This document shows positions 9,542 to 18,474 of a DNA stretch of 64,000 bases, one piece after another (within the stretch, counting starts at the first letter, position 1; each line of letters opens with the position of its first letter). The stretch covers positions 124,001-188,000 of the forward strand of contig NZ_BQXY01000005.1 of NCBI RefSeq assembly GCF_024341905.1, read 5' to 3'. Origin of the DNA: Clostridium folliculivorans. Lineage in GTDB: Bacteria; Bacillota; Clostridia; Clostridiales; Clostridiaceae. Below the pieces are notes generated by a model, which was not told where the DNA came from, made no database searches, and saw nothing but the letters and a program-made list of their open reading frames with translations. A program made the position numbers and the translations under genes.

Positions 9542-9922
9542 ATGAAATTAAGAAAAACAATGAAGACATTAGGATTATCAGCTTTATTAGTAACATCATT
9601 TGGAGCGGTGGCATTTGCACAAAGTGGATCAGCAAGTGTTAACATACTTAACAATACTGTTAAATATAATTGGGATTACACTAAGCACAGTGATTATTCA
9701 TCTGCAACCTCAAATATCAGTTGGGCTGGAAAATCAAGTTACTGGGTTGTTACACAAGCTACAAAATATTCTAGCTCTGGATCACAGCTTGAGACAGGAT
9801 ATGATTATGGATATTACAGTGCTGGTGTAAGTCTTCAAAATGCTTTAGGAAGTTCAGCTAAATTTAATTTTTCAGTACAACCTTATGACAGAAATTCATC
9901 TGTTTGGTGGGAAACTAGATAG
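9542..9922 (+). CDS. Small secreted protein, bacteriocin-like (family not recognised)
   Basis: 126 residues. A classical Sec signal peptide (KLRKTMK, hydrophobic core, AFA cut near residue 26) leaves a 100-residue mature protein. The mature part has no cysteine, is rich in Ser, Tyr and Trp, has YNWDYTKHSDYSS near its start and ends in VWWETR. Start ATG has GGAG 6 bases before it. I do not recognise the family. The arrangement (secreted small protein, then membrane protein, membrane protein, ABC ATPase) is like lactococcin 972-type loci, but the characteristic motifs of that family are not clearly present. It could be a toxin, a signal or a surface protein. A hairpin after the stop probably limits read-through to the transporter genes. 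Confidence 0.75.
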   Translation: MKLRKTMKTLGLSALLVTSFGAVAFAQSGSASVNILNNTVKYNWDYTKHSDYSSATSNISWAGKSSYWVVTQATKYSSSGSQLETGYDYGYYSAGVSLQNALGSSAKFNFSVQPYDRNSSVWWETR

Positions 9923-9935
9923 TTTTAGAAATTTA

Positions 9936-9970
9936 AATAAGATATGTAGTATTGGACTGCATATCTTATT
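9936..9970 (+). terminator. Intercistronic hairpin (attenuator) between the secreted protein and its transporter genes
   Basis: A perfect 11-base inverted repeat AATAAGATATG / CATATCTTATT with a 13-base loop, 14 bases after the stop and just before the AAGGAGG of the next gene. It has only a weak T tract, as expected for a partial terminator or an mRNA-stabilising stem. Confidence 0.6.
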
Positions 9971-9987
9971 TGTTTAAGGAGGATATC

Positions 9988-11109
9988 TTGATTAAGCAAG
10001 TATTAAAAAATATAAGAACATATAAAAATATGGTTATAATCTTTATATTAATATTAACTATATGTCAGCTTTCAATTACGTTATTTACTGTAGGATATAA
10101 AAATACCGTGGAAGGCCTCAAAAAAGAGAATAACGGATTAGAAAGCACGTCTATAAATGTTACCGTTAATGGAGGATTAAAAGATAAAGGCTATTTATTA
10201 GATATATTTAATAACACAAAAGAAGATATTCAATTTAGATTAGTTTCTAATGTTTCAATTAATAAAATTGAAGGCAAGCCAAGGATATATATAGATTTAT
10301 ATAAAAACAATAAATCAATAGTTACACTCCCTACAATTAAAGGAAGTAACTTTAACAAAGAGGATATAAAAAACGGGAATACAGTTCTTATAGGTAAAAA
10401 TTTATATAGAGATCTTAAGTTATCAGCAACACATGATACAATAATCATATTAGGAAAAGAGTATACTGTTAAAGGTATAATTGGTGATGATAGGTTTAAT
10501 ACAAATTTAGATTACTCCATCGTACTTGCTTGTAATGATATTAGTAAAGACTTTAGAGAGCTTATATTTAAAAATGGTGGCGTAGACATGATACTTAATG
10601 GCAAAGGAAATGAAGTGGCAGTGGCCAAAGAGTTAAGTAGATTTGTAAGTCAGAAGGAAGAATATCCTTCGATTGAAGTAAAGGCTATAGAAAGCAATCA
10701 AGATATTTTACTTAATGCTTTTGGTGACAATACATATTTTTTAATTTTAATTATTATGACATATATTTTGGCCATATCGGCTTGTATATATATTATCAAC
10801 TATTTAATTAAAATTATGGAACCAAAGCTTTCTATAAGAATAGCTTTTGGAAGTAGTATTATTAATACAATGATATTTATGTTTGTCAATATTATAATTA
10901 TGGCCTTAGTAGCGACTATGATTTCTATAGTTTTATTGATGGTTATTAAATCTTATTTAGCTAATATGATAAATATTAGTTTTGGTCTATATCTAGATAA
11001 CTTAGCTATTTCTATAGCTTTATGTATGTCAAATAGCTTAATAATAGTCGGAATAAATTTATTTAATATTTTAAGGATAAATCCATCAACAAATATCAAT
11101 AAGATTTAA
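9988..11109 (+). CDS. FtsX/MacB-type ABC transporter permease, first
   Basis: 373 residues. One N-terminal membrane segment (about residues 13-33), an extracytoplasmic domain of about 210 residues with a MacB-like core pattern (VLIGKNLYRDL...GKEYTVKGIIGD), and three C-terminal membrane segments (about 250-365): the four-helix FtsX-like plan. An in-frame TTG exists at 9952, but TTG 9988 follows a perfect AAGGAGG, so I start there. The next gene encodes a second protein of the same plan, and the third encodes the ATPase. MacB-type transporters move substrates across or out of the membrane face rather than through a classic channel; here they may export, or protect from, the small secreted protein. 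Confidence 0.8.
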   Translation: MIKQVLKNIRTYKNMVIIFILILTICQLSITLFTVGYKNTVEGLKKENNGLESTSINVTVNGGLKDKGYLLDIFNNTKEDIQFRLVSNVSINKIEGKPRIYIDLYKNNKSIVTLPTIKGSNFNKEDIKNGNTVLIGKNLYRDLKLSATHDTIIILGKEYTVKGIIGDDRFNTNLDYSIVLACNDISKDFRELIFKNGGVDMILNGKGNEVAVAKELSRFVSQKEEYPSIEVKAIESNQDILLNAFGDNTYFLILIIMTYILAISACIYIINYLIKIMEPKLSIRIAFGSSIINTMIFMFVNIIIMALVATMISIVLLMVIKSYLANMINISFGLYLDNLAISIALCMSNSLIIVGINLFNILRINPSTNINKI

Positions 11110-11127
11110 GTTATCCACGGAGGAAAA

Positions 11128-12357
11128 ATGAGAACTTTATTATATAATTCCATTAAGAAAAGAAAACTAAGTATAATGTTTATTTTAATAAACCTAATTA
11201 TAGCAGTAATAATAATGTATGATTTACTGCATATGGTTAATATGAATAATTTAGAAAATAATATCATGAGCAATTATGTTAATTTAGATAGTACCATATT
11301 ACTTCAGTATGCTGATTTTAATAAGCCCTTGGATGAAATGAAGAACGATATGGAAACAATAAGTGGTTTTCTTAAGGACAAAAATGTCAGTTATGGAGGA
11401 TATGCATATACAAACTATCAATTTAAGGAATTGATGGACAATAAAAAATATATAGAACTGAATACTTATCAATGGAAGAGTGATCCTTTAGGTGTTAAAC
11501 CAATGGCCTCTAAACTTTTATATGTTGATAGAGATATAGTAAATATGATACCAGACAAGAGTGGGCAAATTAAAAAGCTTTATAGCAGCAACATGGAGGA
11601 AATTCCTTTAGTTTTAGGCAATTCCTATAAAGATATTTTTAGTGTTGGTCAAGAGCTTACGGATGTAGAAAATGTTAAGTATAAAATAATAGGCTTTTTG
11701 GATAAGGGAAGTAGCTGGATAAGTTCGGGTGCCTTTTATAGAGAAGTGCCGAAGAATTTGGACGATTACTTTGTACTCCCATACAATACTAAAACGGATT
11801 TTCAAGCATTTGCAATAACGGCCATAGGTAGAAATTATATTATAGAAGCTAAGGATAAAAAAGAAAGTAATACAATTTCAGAAGAATTAACAACTATAGC
11901 TGGTAATAAAAAGATTAATATAAATCCTTTAAGCACATATGAACTTTTACTAGATTCAAAAAAATCAAGACAACAATATATAAGCTATATGAGTGCAATA
12001 TCCTTAGTTGTAATAGTTTTTATAACAGTAATAGATTCATTATCCATGATGATATCTATTGATGAAAGGAAATACGATATATCTGTTATGATAACTCAGG
12101 GAGCTAGTAATAAATTTTTAGCTTGTTATGTTTTTATTGAGAATTTAATAATATTTTTGGCATCATTAATACTAGGATTTGCTTTTAATTTTATATGGAA
12201 AAGTGATAAAGTAATATTTTTGTTTGCCTACAAAAGTGTTGAGCTTAAGCCTATAATTATGGTTTCAACTATACTTTTAGGAATATGTATGCTTTCGGTT
12301 ATACTGCCAATTAAGAAAATATTGAGTATTAATCCAAGTAAATTGATAGTGGAGTGA
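11128..12357 (+). CDS. FtsX/MacB-type ABC transporter permease, second
   Basis: 409 residues with the same plan as its neighbour: N-terminal membrane segment (about residues 15-35), outer domain of about 230 residues (IPLVLGNSYKD...KYKIIGFLD), and three C-terminal helices from about residue 288, including a region ISIDERKYDISVMITQGAS that is typical of the FtsX coupling loop. Starts ATG with GGAGG. It ends 4 bases before the ATPase ATG. Sequence identity to the first permease is low, so the pair likely works as a heterodimer. In lactococcin 972-type loci one long membrane protein takes this place; here the function appears to be split over two genes. Confidence 0.8.
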   Translation: MRTLLYNSIKKRKLSIMFILINLIIAVIIMYDLLHMVNMNNLENNIMSNYVNLDSTILLQYADFNKPLDEMKNDMETISGFLKDKNVSYGGYAYTNYQFKELMDNKKYIELNTYQWKSDPLGVKPMASKLLYVDRDIVNMIPDKSGQIKKLYSSNMEEIPLVLGNSYKDIFSVGQELTDVENVKYKIIGFLDKGSSWISSGAFYREVPKNLDDYFVLPYNTKTDFQAFAITAIGRNYIIEAKDKKESNTISEELTTIAGNKKININPLSTYELLLDSKKSRQQYISYMSAISLVVIVFITVIDSLSMMISIDERKYDISVMITQGASNKFLACYVFIENLIIFLASLILGFAFNFIWKSDKVIFLFAYKSVELKPIIMVSTILLGICMLSVILPIKKILSINPSKLIVE

Positions 12358-12361
12358 TGGT

Positions 12362-13045
12362 ATGAATATACAATTAAGAGGAATAAGTAAATCATATGGA
12401 AATAAAAATAGTAGCTTTACAGCTTTAAAAGATATAAATCTTTGTGTAGAGAAAGGTGAAATGATAGCAATAATGGGACCTTCTGGTTCTGGGAAAACAA
12501 CCTTACTAAATATTATGGGACTCATGGACAAACCTACCGTGGGAAATTATATTTTAGATGGTGAGGACACATTGAAATTCAACAACTCAAAACTATCGAA
12601 ATTTAGAAATAAAAACATAGCTTTTATATTTCAAAATTTTGCATTAGTAAATAACGAGACTGTAGTCGATAATGTTTTGATGCCTTTGAATTTTAGAAGA
12701 TTGAGTGCTTCAGATAAGAAAAAGAGGGTTATGGATGCTATAGAGTCAGTTGGCTTAAGTGATAAAATTAAGAGTAAAATAAATGAATTATCTGGTGGGC
12801 AAAAACAAAGAGTCGCTATAGCAAGGGCTATTGCAGCTGATACAGATATAATTTTAGCTGATGAACCTACCGGTGCTTTGGACAGGGATACTGGAAAAGA
12901 TATATTAGACAAACTAAGAACTTTAAATAAAGAAGGTAAGACTATAATAATTATAACTCATGATATAACTGTAGCTGAATATTGTGATAGAACTATTTAT
13001 ATTGAGGATGGAAGATTGATAGAAAAAGAAGTAATTCCAGTTTAG
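12362..13045 (+). CDS. ABC transporter ATP-binding protein (LolD/MacB type)
   Basis: 227 residues, a complete ATPase: Walker A GPSGSGKTT, Q-loop in FIFQNFALVNNETV, signature LSGGQKQRVAIARA, Walker B ILADEPTGALD and H-loop ITHD. These are the features of the LolD/MacB/FtsE group that drives FtsX-like permeases. GGAGTG precedes ATG 12362. Last gene of the cassette; its stop codon lies inside the terminator stem. Confidence 0.92.
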   Translation: MNIQLRGISKSYGNKNSSFTALKDINLCVEKGEMIAIMGPSGSGKTTLLNIMGLMDKPTVGNYILDGEDTLKFNNSKLSKFRNKNIAFIFQNFALVNNETVVDNVLMPLNFRRLSASDKKKRVMDAIESVGLSDKIKSKINELSGGQKQRVAIARAIAADTDIILADEPTGALDRDTGKDILDKLRTLNKEGKTIIIITHDITVAEYCDRTIYIEDGRLIEKEVIPV

Positions 13046-13060
13046 GAATTACTTCTTTTT
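13023..13060 (+). terminator. Terminator of the secreted protein/ABC cassette, overlapping the ATPase stop codon
   Basis: A 16-base perfect stem (13023-13038 with 13045-13060), 6-base loop, right arm ending in five Ts. The left arm encodes the last residues EKEVIP, so the transcript ends right at the stop codon. The A-rich left arm can serve the convergent oxidoreductase gene too. Confidence 0.9.
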
Positions 13061-13097
13061 CCTATTTTAAGCTTAAAAGTGTATGGTTTATTTAATA

Positions 13098-14090
13098 TTA
13101 AGAAAGGCTATCTACAGCCTTTCTAGCCCACTCTGAGTCTTTAAGTATAGCTCTTCCAACTCCTATTAAGTCGGCTTTTTCATCAGCCAAAATTTGCTCT
13201 GCAGCATTAACATCAACAACGCCACCAGTTAAAATTATAGGTGTCTTAACAACTTTTTTTAACTCATCAGTTACAGGATAGAAATAGCCCTGTTCTGTAA
13301 AACCAGGTACCATAAAGCGATTATAGCCACCAGAAATATCTAAAATATCAACTCCAGCTTTTTCAAATTCTTTAGCAGCTATTTTAGCATCTTCAAGAGT
13401 AGCTCCACCTTCTTCGTAGTCTAAGGCACCTAATCTTAATAGTATAGGGAAGCCATCTCCAACAGCTTCTTTTACTGCCTTGATAACTTCAAGATGTATT
13501 CTTATCCTGTTTAAAATATCTCCGCCATATTCATCTGTTCTCTTGTTGAACATAGGTGAGTAGAATTGGTTAAGCAGATATGCATGCGCTGAATGGATTT
13601 CTACAGCATCAAAACCAGCTTCTTTAACTCTTCTAGCAGCTTCAGCAAAATCTTTTACAACTTTCTTTATATCTTCCTTCGAAAGCTCTTTTGTAACGAT
13701 CTTTGTGTATGGGTTTTCTATAGCAGAAGGAGCTTCTGGTAGTGTACCTGTAACTTCTTCTTTTGTAGATCCTCCAGCATGATTTATCTGCATAACTGCT
13801 TTTGAACCATTATTTTGAATAGTTTTAGCTAGTACTTTTAGAGCATTAACATCATTATCTCTAGAAATAGAGAGCTGATTATGATTTGCTTTACCTTCTT
13901 TTGAGATATAGCTATGTTCTATAATTATTAGTCCTATATAGCCACCTTTTGATTTTTCGTCGTAGTAATTTATAATATCTTCTGTAAGTTCACCAGTTAC
14001 ACCAGCTTTAGAAGTCGCCATTGGCGGCATTACTAGACGATTTGTTAGATTTAATTTACTAGTGTTTAAGGAATTAAGTAATTTTGACAT
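13098..14090 (-). CDS. NADH:flavin oxidoreductase, old yellow enzyme family
   Basis: 330 residues forming one FMN-binding TIM barrel, without the extra Fe-S/FAD domains of 2,4-dienoyl-CoA reductase. Visible motifs: NRLVMPPMATS at the N-terminus, QINHAGG, the family pattern AVEIHSAHAYLLNQFYSP followed by NKRTDEYGG, and phosphate-binding GVGRA near the end. The usual active-site HxxN/H appears as HSAH. Reduces activated C=C bonds or nitro compounds; natural substrate unknown. ATG 14090 follows AGGAGG. Monocistronic. Confidence 0.9.
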   Translation of the reverse strand: MSKLLNSLNTSKLNLTNRLVMPPMATSKAGVTGELTEDIINYYDEKSKGGYIGLIIIEHSYISKEGKANHNQLSISRDNDVNALKVLAKTIQNNGSKAVMQINHAGGSTKEEVTGTLPEAPSAIENPYTKIVTKELSKEDIKKVVKDFAEAARRVKEAGFDAVEIHSAHAYLLNQFYSPMFNKRTDEYGGDILNRIRIHLEVIKAVKEAVGDGFPILLRLGALDYEEGGATLEDAKIAAKEFEKAGVDILDISGGYNRFMVPGFTEQGYFYPVTDELKKVVKTPIILTGGVVDVNAAEQILADEKADLIGVGRAILKDSEWARKAVDSLS

Positions 14091-14127
14091 GAAATAATCC
14101 TCCTAAATTATAGATAACTTAAATATC

Positions 14128-14184
14128 TGGATGTAGCACTTCATAATGGAATCTATATTTTCGGATTGAAGCGTTACATCTTTA
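14128..14184. repeat. Hairpin repeat family B, copy 1 (short form)
   Basis: TGGATGTAGCACTTCATAATGGAA at its left end is nearly the same as the left end of copy 2 (32910-32933). The right end GAAGCGTTACATC is its inverted counterpart. The internal stem of the longer copies is missing. Confidence 0.6.
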
Positions 14185-14326
14185 TTAGTCTTATAGAAAA
14201 AGTATATATTATTTGCAAGTTAATTTAAATACTATAGTAAATGAAAAATAATAACTAAATTCTCATAATTAAGGTGATATCTATTTTTTAATTTAATAAC
14301 TTGAAAAATTAGTTGTGTTTAAGACT

Positions 14327-14415
14327 ATTATTGAAATTAAGTGGTTATGCAGGAGATGCTCTTTGCGCAAGCTTATTAAAGCATCGTATGACTAACCATT
14401 TAATTTCAACACAAT
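14327..14415. repeat. Hairpin repeat family A, copy 1
   Basis: Inverted ends TTGAAATTAAGTGGTTATG and its near complement (14387-14410, ...ACTAACCATTTAATTTCAAC) enclose TCTTTGCGCAAGCTTATTAAA, a core also found in copies 3 and 4. Together with B copy 1 this accounts for most of the gap 14091-14434. Confidence 0.65.
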
Positions 14416-14434
14416 GCTTTAACATTGCATAATT

Positions 14435-16033
14435 TTAAGAAGCAACGCTTGCCCTATACTGACTTGGCGTAAGGCCTGTATATCTTTTAAAGGTTTTAGA
14501 AAAATGTTTTTCATTTGTGTAGCCTACCATATAAGCAATCTCATAGTTTTTTAAAAGCTTATTTTTTAATAATTCCTTAGATTTTTCTATACGGTATTTA
14601 TGAAGAAACTCGAGAAAGTTTATTCCTATTTCTTGTTTAAATAGCTGACTGATATAACCAGGGGTCAAATGTATTTCTCGTGCTATACTTTCCAAGGTGA
14701 TGTCTTTTGAATAATTCTCTGTAATAAAGTTTATTGCTAGTTTTATAAGAGAATTATTTTTATTTAATGGATTAGTTTTTGCAAATATATTAGATATAAT
14801 AAGTTCAAGTTGATTTTTTAGTTCATCTATGGTTTCGCATTGAAGTACTACATCAAAAGGTGAACTTAGTTTTGATAAAGCATTTATATCAATATCATTT
14901 TCTATACAAAACTTATTAATGGAGCCTAGAAGAGACAGGGTAGCGCCTTGAATATTCTTCTTAGTAGGCATACCACCATTACAAAGTTTATCATAAAAGC
15001 TATTTAATGATGGCCTGATTTCTTCAATTGCACCAGTTCGAAGATAATTTATTAACTTAAGTTCTTCAGCTATTGGATAGGGATTATTTACAACTTTATA
15101 ACTGTTTATATAATCTGAATGAATTATATTGTTATCACCAAGAAAAAATTTAAATTCTAAGGCAGCTTTAGCATTTAAGTAAGAAGAATTTATATCTTCT
15201 AACCTATTTACTGTTTTTCCGAGGGCTAGAGTTACAGAAAAACCTAAAAAAGCTTTTATAGAATTTCTTATATTTTCAAGTAAAAGGTAAATAGTATCAC
15301 TTTTTGCCGTTTCGTTATTGAAGGACAGGAAAACAATAATATCATCATCTTCTTCAAAGTAATCCATATATTCCACTGTATTTAAAGCTTCTGAGGCAAT
15401 GGTTTTTATAGAGCTTTTTATGAAATCTATATCAGAATCATTAAACAGGTCATATATAAGGGTAGAGTGGTCTATAGATATTATGAAGATTAATAAGTTT
15501 TCGTATTCAAGGTTATATAATAATATATTTTCTTCAGATACTTTAGTTTTGTTATAGGGTTTTAATATAAGTTCTTGAAGTATGTTCTTCTTAATTATTG
15601 GTAAATATTCATTGAGATTACCTTCATATTTTTTTAGAAGTTCATCCTTTAATCTCTCTTCTATGAGTTTGTTTTTGGCATCTATTACTGAATCCAATAT
15701 TTCTGATGGACGGCAAGGTTTCAAGAGATAGTTACAGGCTGATAAGCTTATTGCTTTTTTGGCATAAGCAAAATCATCATAACCACTCAATATAATGCAC
15801 TTTGAATTAAGGCCATTTGAAAATATATTTTCTAATAGTTCGATGCCATTCATTTTAGGCATCTTAATATCCATTATTATTATATCTGGTTTTATTTTAA
15901 GAATTTGCTCTAAGGCACTTACTCCGTTATCTGCTTCACCGCATATCTCAATATCATAACTGTTCCAGTCAATTAATTCCTTTAAACCTTCAACAAGTTC
16001 TATTTCATCGTCGACCAAAAATAATGTATACAT
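14435..16033 (-). CDS. YesN-type response regulator (receiver plus AraC DNA-binding domain)
   Basis: 532 residues. N-terminal CheY-like receiver (about 1-120) with acidic pocket VDDE, phospho-accepting Asp55 in IIIMDIKMPKMNG and a KP at the end. A long central region of about 280 residues, as in YesN proteins, has no sure domain. The C-terminal AraC-type pair of helix-turn-helices (about 430-530) has LESIAREIHLTPGYISQLFK and IAYMVGYTNEKHFSKTFKRYTGLTPSQY. Its gene follows that of the histidine kinase in the same direction, with a repeat element between them. It most likely activates the divergent sugar-binding lipoprotein and perhaps the large surface glycosidase. Confidence 0.92.
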   Translation of the reverse strand: MYTLFLVDDEIELVEGLKELIDWNSYDIEICGEADNGVSALEQILKIKPDIIIMDIKMPKMNGIELLENIFSNGLNSKCIILSGYDDFAYAKKAISLSACNYLLKPCRPSEILDSVIDAKNKLIEERLKDELLKKYEGNLNEYLPIIKKNILQELILKPYNKTKVSEENILLYNLEYENLLIFIISIDHSTLIYDLFNDSDIDFIKSSIKTIASEALNTVEYMDYFEEDDDIIVFLSFNNETAKSDTIYLLLENIRNSIKAFLGFSVTLALGKTVNRLEDINSSYLNAKAALEFKFFLGDNNIIHSDYINSYKVVNNPYPIAEELKLINYLRTGAIEEIRPSLNSFYDKLCNGGMPTKKNIQGATLSLLGSINKFCIENDIDINALSKLSSPFDVVLQCETIDELKNQLELIISNIFAKTNPLNKNNSLIKLAINFITENYSKDITLESIAREIHLTPGYISQLFKQEIGINFLEFLHKYRIEKSKELLKNKLLKNYEIAYMVGYTNEKHFSKTFKRYTGLTPSQYRASVAS

Positions 16034-16100
16034 GCAAATTATCTCCTTTATATAAACAGTAGGGTTTATCAGAAAAGTTGTATATTAGTCTGCAAATACT

Positions 16101-16310
16101 ATTATTGAAATTAAGATGTTGCAACGGAGATGCTATATGAGCAAACAATTAGAATTAAATGGTTTTCGGAGATGGAGTAGCGTGAAAAAACTGTATTGTT
16201 CGAACGTAGTGAGTTATACAGTTTTAGCTATGGAATTGTAGAAAACCATATTAATTCTTTGTGAAGCTCATTGAAGTATCGGAGGTGCGACATCTTAATT
16301 TCAACATAAT
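16101..16310. repeat. Hairpin repeat family A, copy 2 (210-base full-length palindrome)
   Basis: Outer inverted ends TTGAAATTAAGATGTTGCA (left) and TGCGACATCTTAATTTCAA (right). Nested inside are a second pair (AATTAAATGGTTTTC with GAAAACCATATTAATT) and a third (AAAACTGTAT with ATACAGTTTT). The whole gap folds into one long stem between the kinase and regulator genes. Confidence 0.75.
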
Positions 16311-16318
16311 TCTTTATA

Positions 16319-18136
16319 TTAAAGCGATATATCTTTAATTGGAATAGATATCATGATTTTTGTACCTTGTCCGATTTTACTTTCCATATTTAATGAGTAG
16401 TTTTCTCCGTAGTAAAGTGATAGTCTTTGATTTACATTTCCTATAGCATAGCCTTTTTGCTTATTGAGTGAGTTAGCATTATTGGAATTACTATTAAGCA
16501 AAGAATTTATTGTTTCATCATCAATTCCATTACCGTTATCTTCAATTGAAAATACCAAGTTATCTTCTACAACGGCACCAGTTACAGAAATATAGCTCTT
16601 ATCACTATCAGCTTCTGTACCATGTATTATTGCATTTTCTACGAAAGGTTGTATTATCAATTTTGGAATTGAATAACCAAGTATATCATCATCAATAGCT
16701 ACAGAGTATTCGAGTTTATTTCTAAATCTCTTTCCTTGAAGTAACAGGTAGTTCTCTATAAACTCTTTTTCTGACTTTACTAAAATGAAATCTTGTCCAT
16801 TATTTAGAGTAGTACGAAATAGCTTTGATAAAGCATACACCATTTCACTTATCTCAGGTTGTTTAGCTTTTTCTGATTTCCAAAATATCATATCCAAAGT
16901 ATTGTATAAAAAGTGAGGATTGATTTGGGCTTGCAGAGCCTTTAATTCAGCTTCTTTTTCTTTAAGCTGAAGCTTATAAACTCTATTAATAAGGTTTTGG
17001 ATGTTATCAACCATATCATTATACTGATATACTAACATTCCTATTTCATCATTAAATTTATAATCAACTTTTTCTTTAAAGTTTCCACTTTTTACTCTTC
17101 TCATAGAAGCAAGTAATTGTTTTATAGGGTTTGTGAGTTTAGATGATACAAATATTGATATGAAAAATGAAATTATAAGGCAAAAACCGATTACTGTAAG
17201 TGTCATTGTCATTATAGAACTAAGACTTTTAAACATTTCTACTTGGGAGGTAAGGGATATTAATTTCCAATGACTTTCTTTTATGACACTAGAAGTAGCT
17301 AAAAGGTCTGAACCATTTAGGTTTAGATTTTCATATTTATTGTCTTCTGTTAGTTTAGAAAAAACATTGTCTATATTTGTACCACTAAGATATTTTTTTG
17401 TATCCTTGGAGGAGATAATGTTATTTTTATCATCTATAAGTGCTATACTGTCAGAGCCTTTTAGGCCTTGTGAGTAAAGGTTTTCAATGAAAGATGTATT
17501 TATACATATTACCATAAGTCCAGATTCTTCTAGAGTATTAGTGTCAATGATTGTCCTAACCATTGCTATCTTAGGACTCCTATTATCAGAAATCAGTATA
17601 TTATTTCTACTTCCTATATTAACCCATAGAGGAGCACCTTTTAAGTCATGAGCATTTTTGTAAACCTCGCTTTTTTTTACAGCATCATAAGAGGAGAGGC
17701 CATTACTTCCATCCTTGCTTAAGTAATATTTAGATCCCTTATCACCATATATAACTATAAAGCTTATATAATCCTTAGATGCAAGCAATATATTTAATGG
17801 TTCTAATCCATACTTAGTAAACTTTTCATACTCGTCAGAGGCCTCATTAGTAGTAACCAAAGATTGAATTAGGGGATTTAAGCATATGAATGTAGATAAG
17901 TCGGTAACATCTTTTTGTAAGAAGTCTATGCTGTCTGCAGTTTGATTAATGTCTTTAATATTAATAGAAGTTACTTCATCTTTTAAAGACTTTGAAGCTA
18001 CTAAATAAGAATAACCACCTAGTATCAAACAAATTATAGATAAAATACAGACATAAAAAATCAATATTTTATTTTTAATACTAAGATTCATATAATTTAT
18101 ATTGAATTTTACCAAGCCTTTCTTAAGGTAACCCAT
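16319..18136 (-). CDS. YesM-type sensor histidine kinase
   Basis: 605 residues. TM1 (about 22-42), an extracellular Cache-like sensor of about 250 residues, TM2 (about 300-325), HAMP, then the His_kinase domain with phosphorylated His near residue 408 in QINPHFLYN and a HATPase domain with PFVENAIIHG and IEDNGNGID. This is the LytS/YesM class that senses carbohydrates or cell-wall fragments. ATG 18136 follows AAGGAG. Pairs with the regulator gene downstream; the divergent neighbour is a sugar-binding lipoprotein, so the two could meet at the outer membrane face. Confidence 0.92.
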   Translation of the reverse strand: MGYLKKGLVKFNINYMNLSIKNKILIFYVCILSIICLILGGYSYLVASKSLKDEVTSINIKDINQTADSIDFLQKDVTDLSTFICLNPLIQSLVTTNEASDEYEKFTKYGLEPLNILLASKDYISFIVIYGDKGSKYYLSKDGSNGLSSYDAVKKSEVYKNAHDLKGAPLWVNIGSRNNILISDNRSPKIAMVRTIIDTNTLEESGLMVICINTSFIENLYSQGLKGSDSIALIDDKNNIISSKDTKKYLSGTNIDNVFSKLTEDNKYENLNLNGSDLLATSSVIKESHWKLISLTSQVEMFKSLSSIMTMTLTVIGFCLIISFFISIFVSSKLTNPIKQLLASMRRVKSGNFKEKVDYKFNDEIGMLVYQYNDMVDNIQNLINRVYKLQLKEKEAELKALQAQINPHFLYNTLDMIFWKSEKAKQPEISEMVYALSKLFRTTLNNGQDFILVKSEKEFIENYLLLQGKRFRNKLEYSVAIDDDILGYSIPKLIIQPFVENAIIHGTEADSDKSYISVTGAVVEDNLVFSIEDNGNGIDDETINSLLNSNSNNANSLNKQKGYAIGNVNQRLSLYYGENYSLNMESKIGQGTKIMISIPIKDISL

Positions 18137-18203
18137 ACGTGACTCCTTTTATATCGGATAGATTCATTTTTGTTTCATATATATTTTACATTAAAAGAAA
18201 TAT

Positions 18204-18290
18204 TGTTTCAATTTATGGAAGTGCAACTTATTAATTCTTTGCGCAAGCTCATTAAAACATTGGATGCGTGACCACTTAATTTCAACACGG
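18204..18290. repeat. Hairpin repeat family A, copy 3
   Basis: TTAATTCTTTGCGCAAGCTC continuing to ATTAAAACATTGGATG matches copy 4 (40211-40246) base for base, and the right end CCACTTAATTTCAACAC matches the other copies. The left end is worn. Confidence 0.65.
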
Positions 18291-18332
18291 TTCTTTGACA
18301 GCACTTAAACTTATTGTTAAATAAATTTCAAG

Positions 18333-18398
18333 TTCTGAAAAATGATACCATTTTCTGAATTTTGGATACTACTAATTTTTACCTAAGGTTTATATAAT
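18333..18398 (+). promoter_or_regulatory. Direct-repeat operator and promoter of the sugar-binding lipoprotein gene
   Basis: Two direct repeats TTCTGAAAAATGATAC (18333-18348) and TTCTGAATTTTGGATAC (18353-18369) are 20-21 bases apart, two helical turns, as expected for an AraC-type protein. They end just where the -35 would be. The -10 is TATAAT (18393-18398), while the -35 position (18370-18375, TACTAA) is poor, which fits an activator-dependent promoter. Proposed target of the YesN-type regulator. Confidence 0.55.
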
Positions 18399-18474
18399 TA
18401 CTCTGTAGATTAACTGTATTAATAAATTCTAGTACAAAGTGGTAGATAAAAACATAGGTAAATTGGAGAAATAT

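Noticed and set aside
9542-9922. Firm naming of the small secreted protein as lactococcin 972
   Set aside because: The gene order is suggestive, but the YGVG and YSNYxH-type motifs of that family are not present in the expected order.
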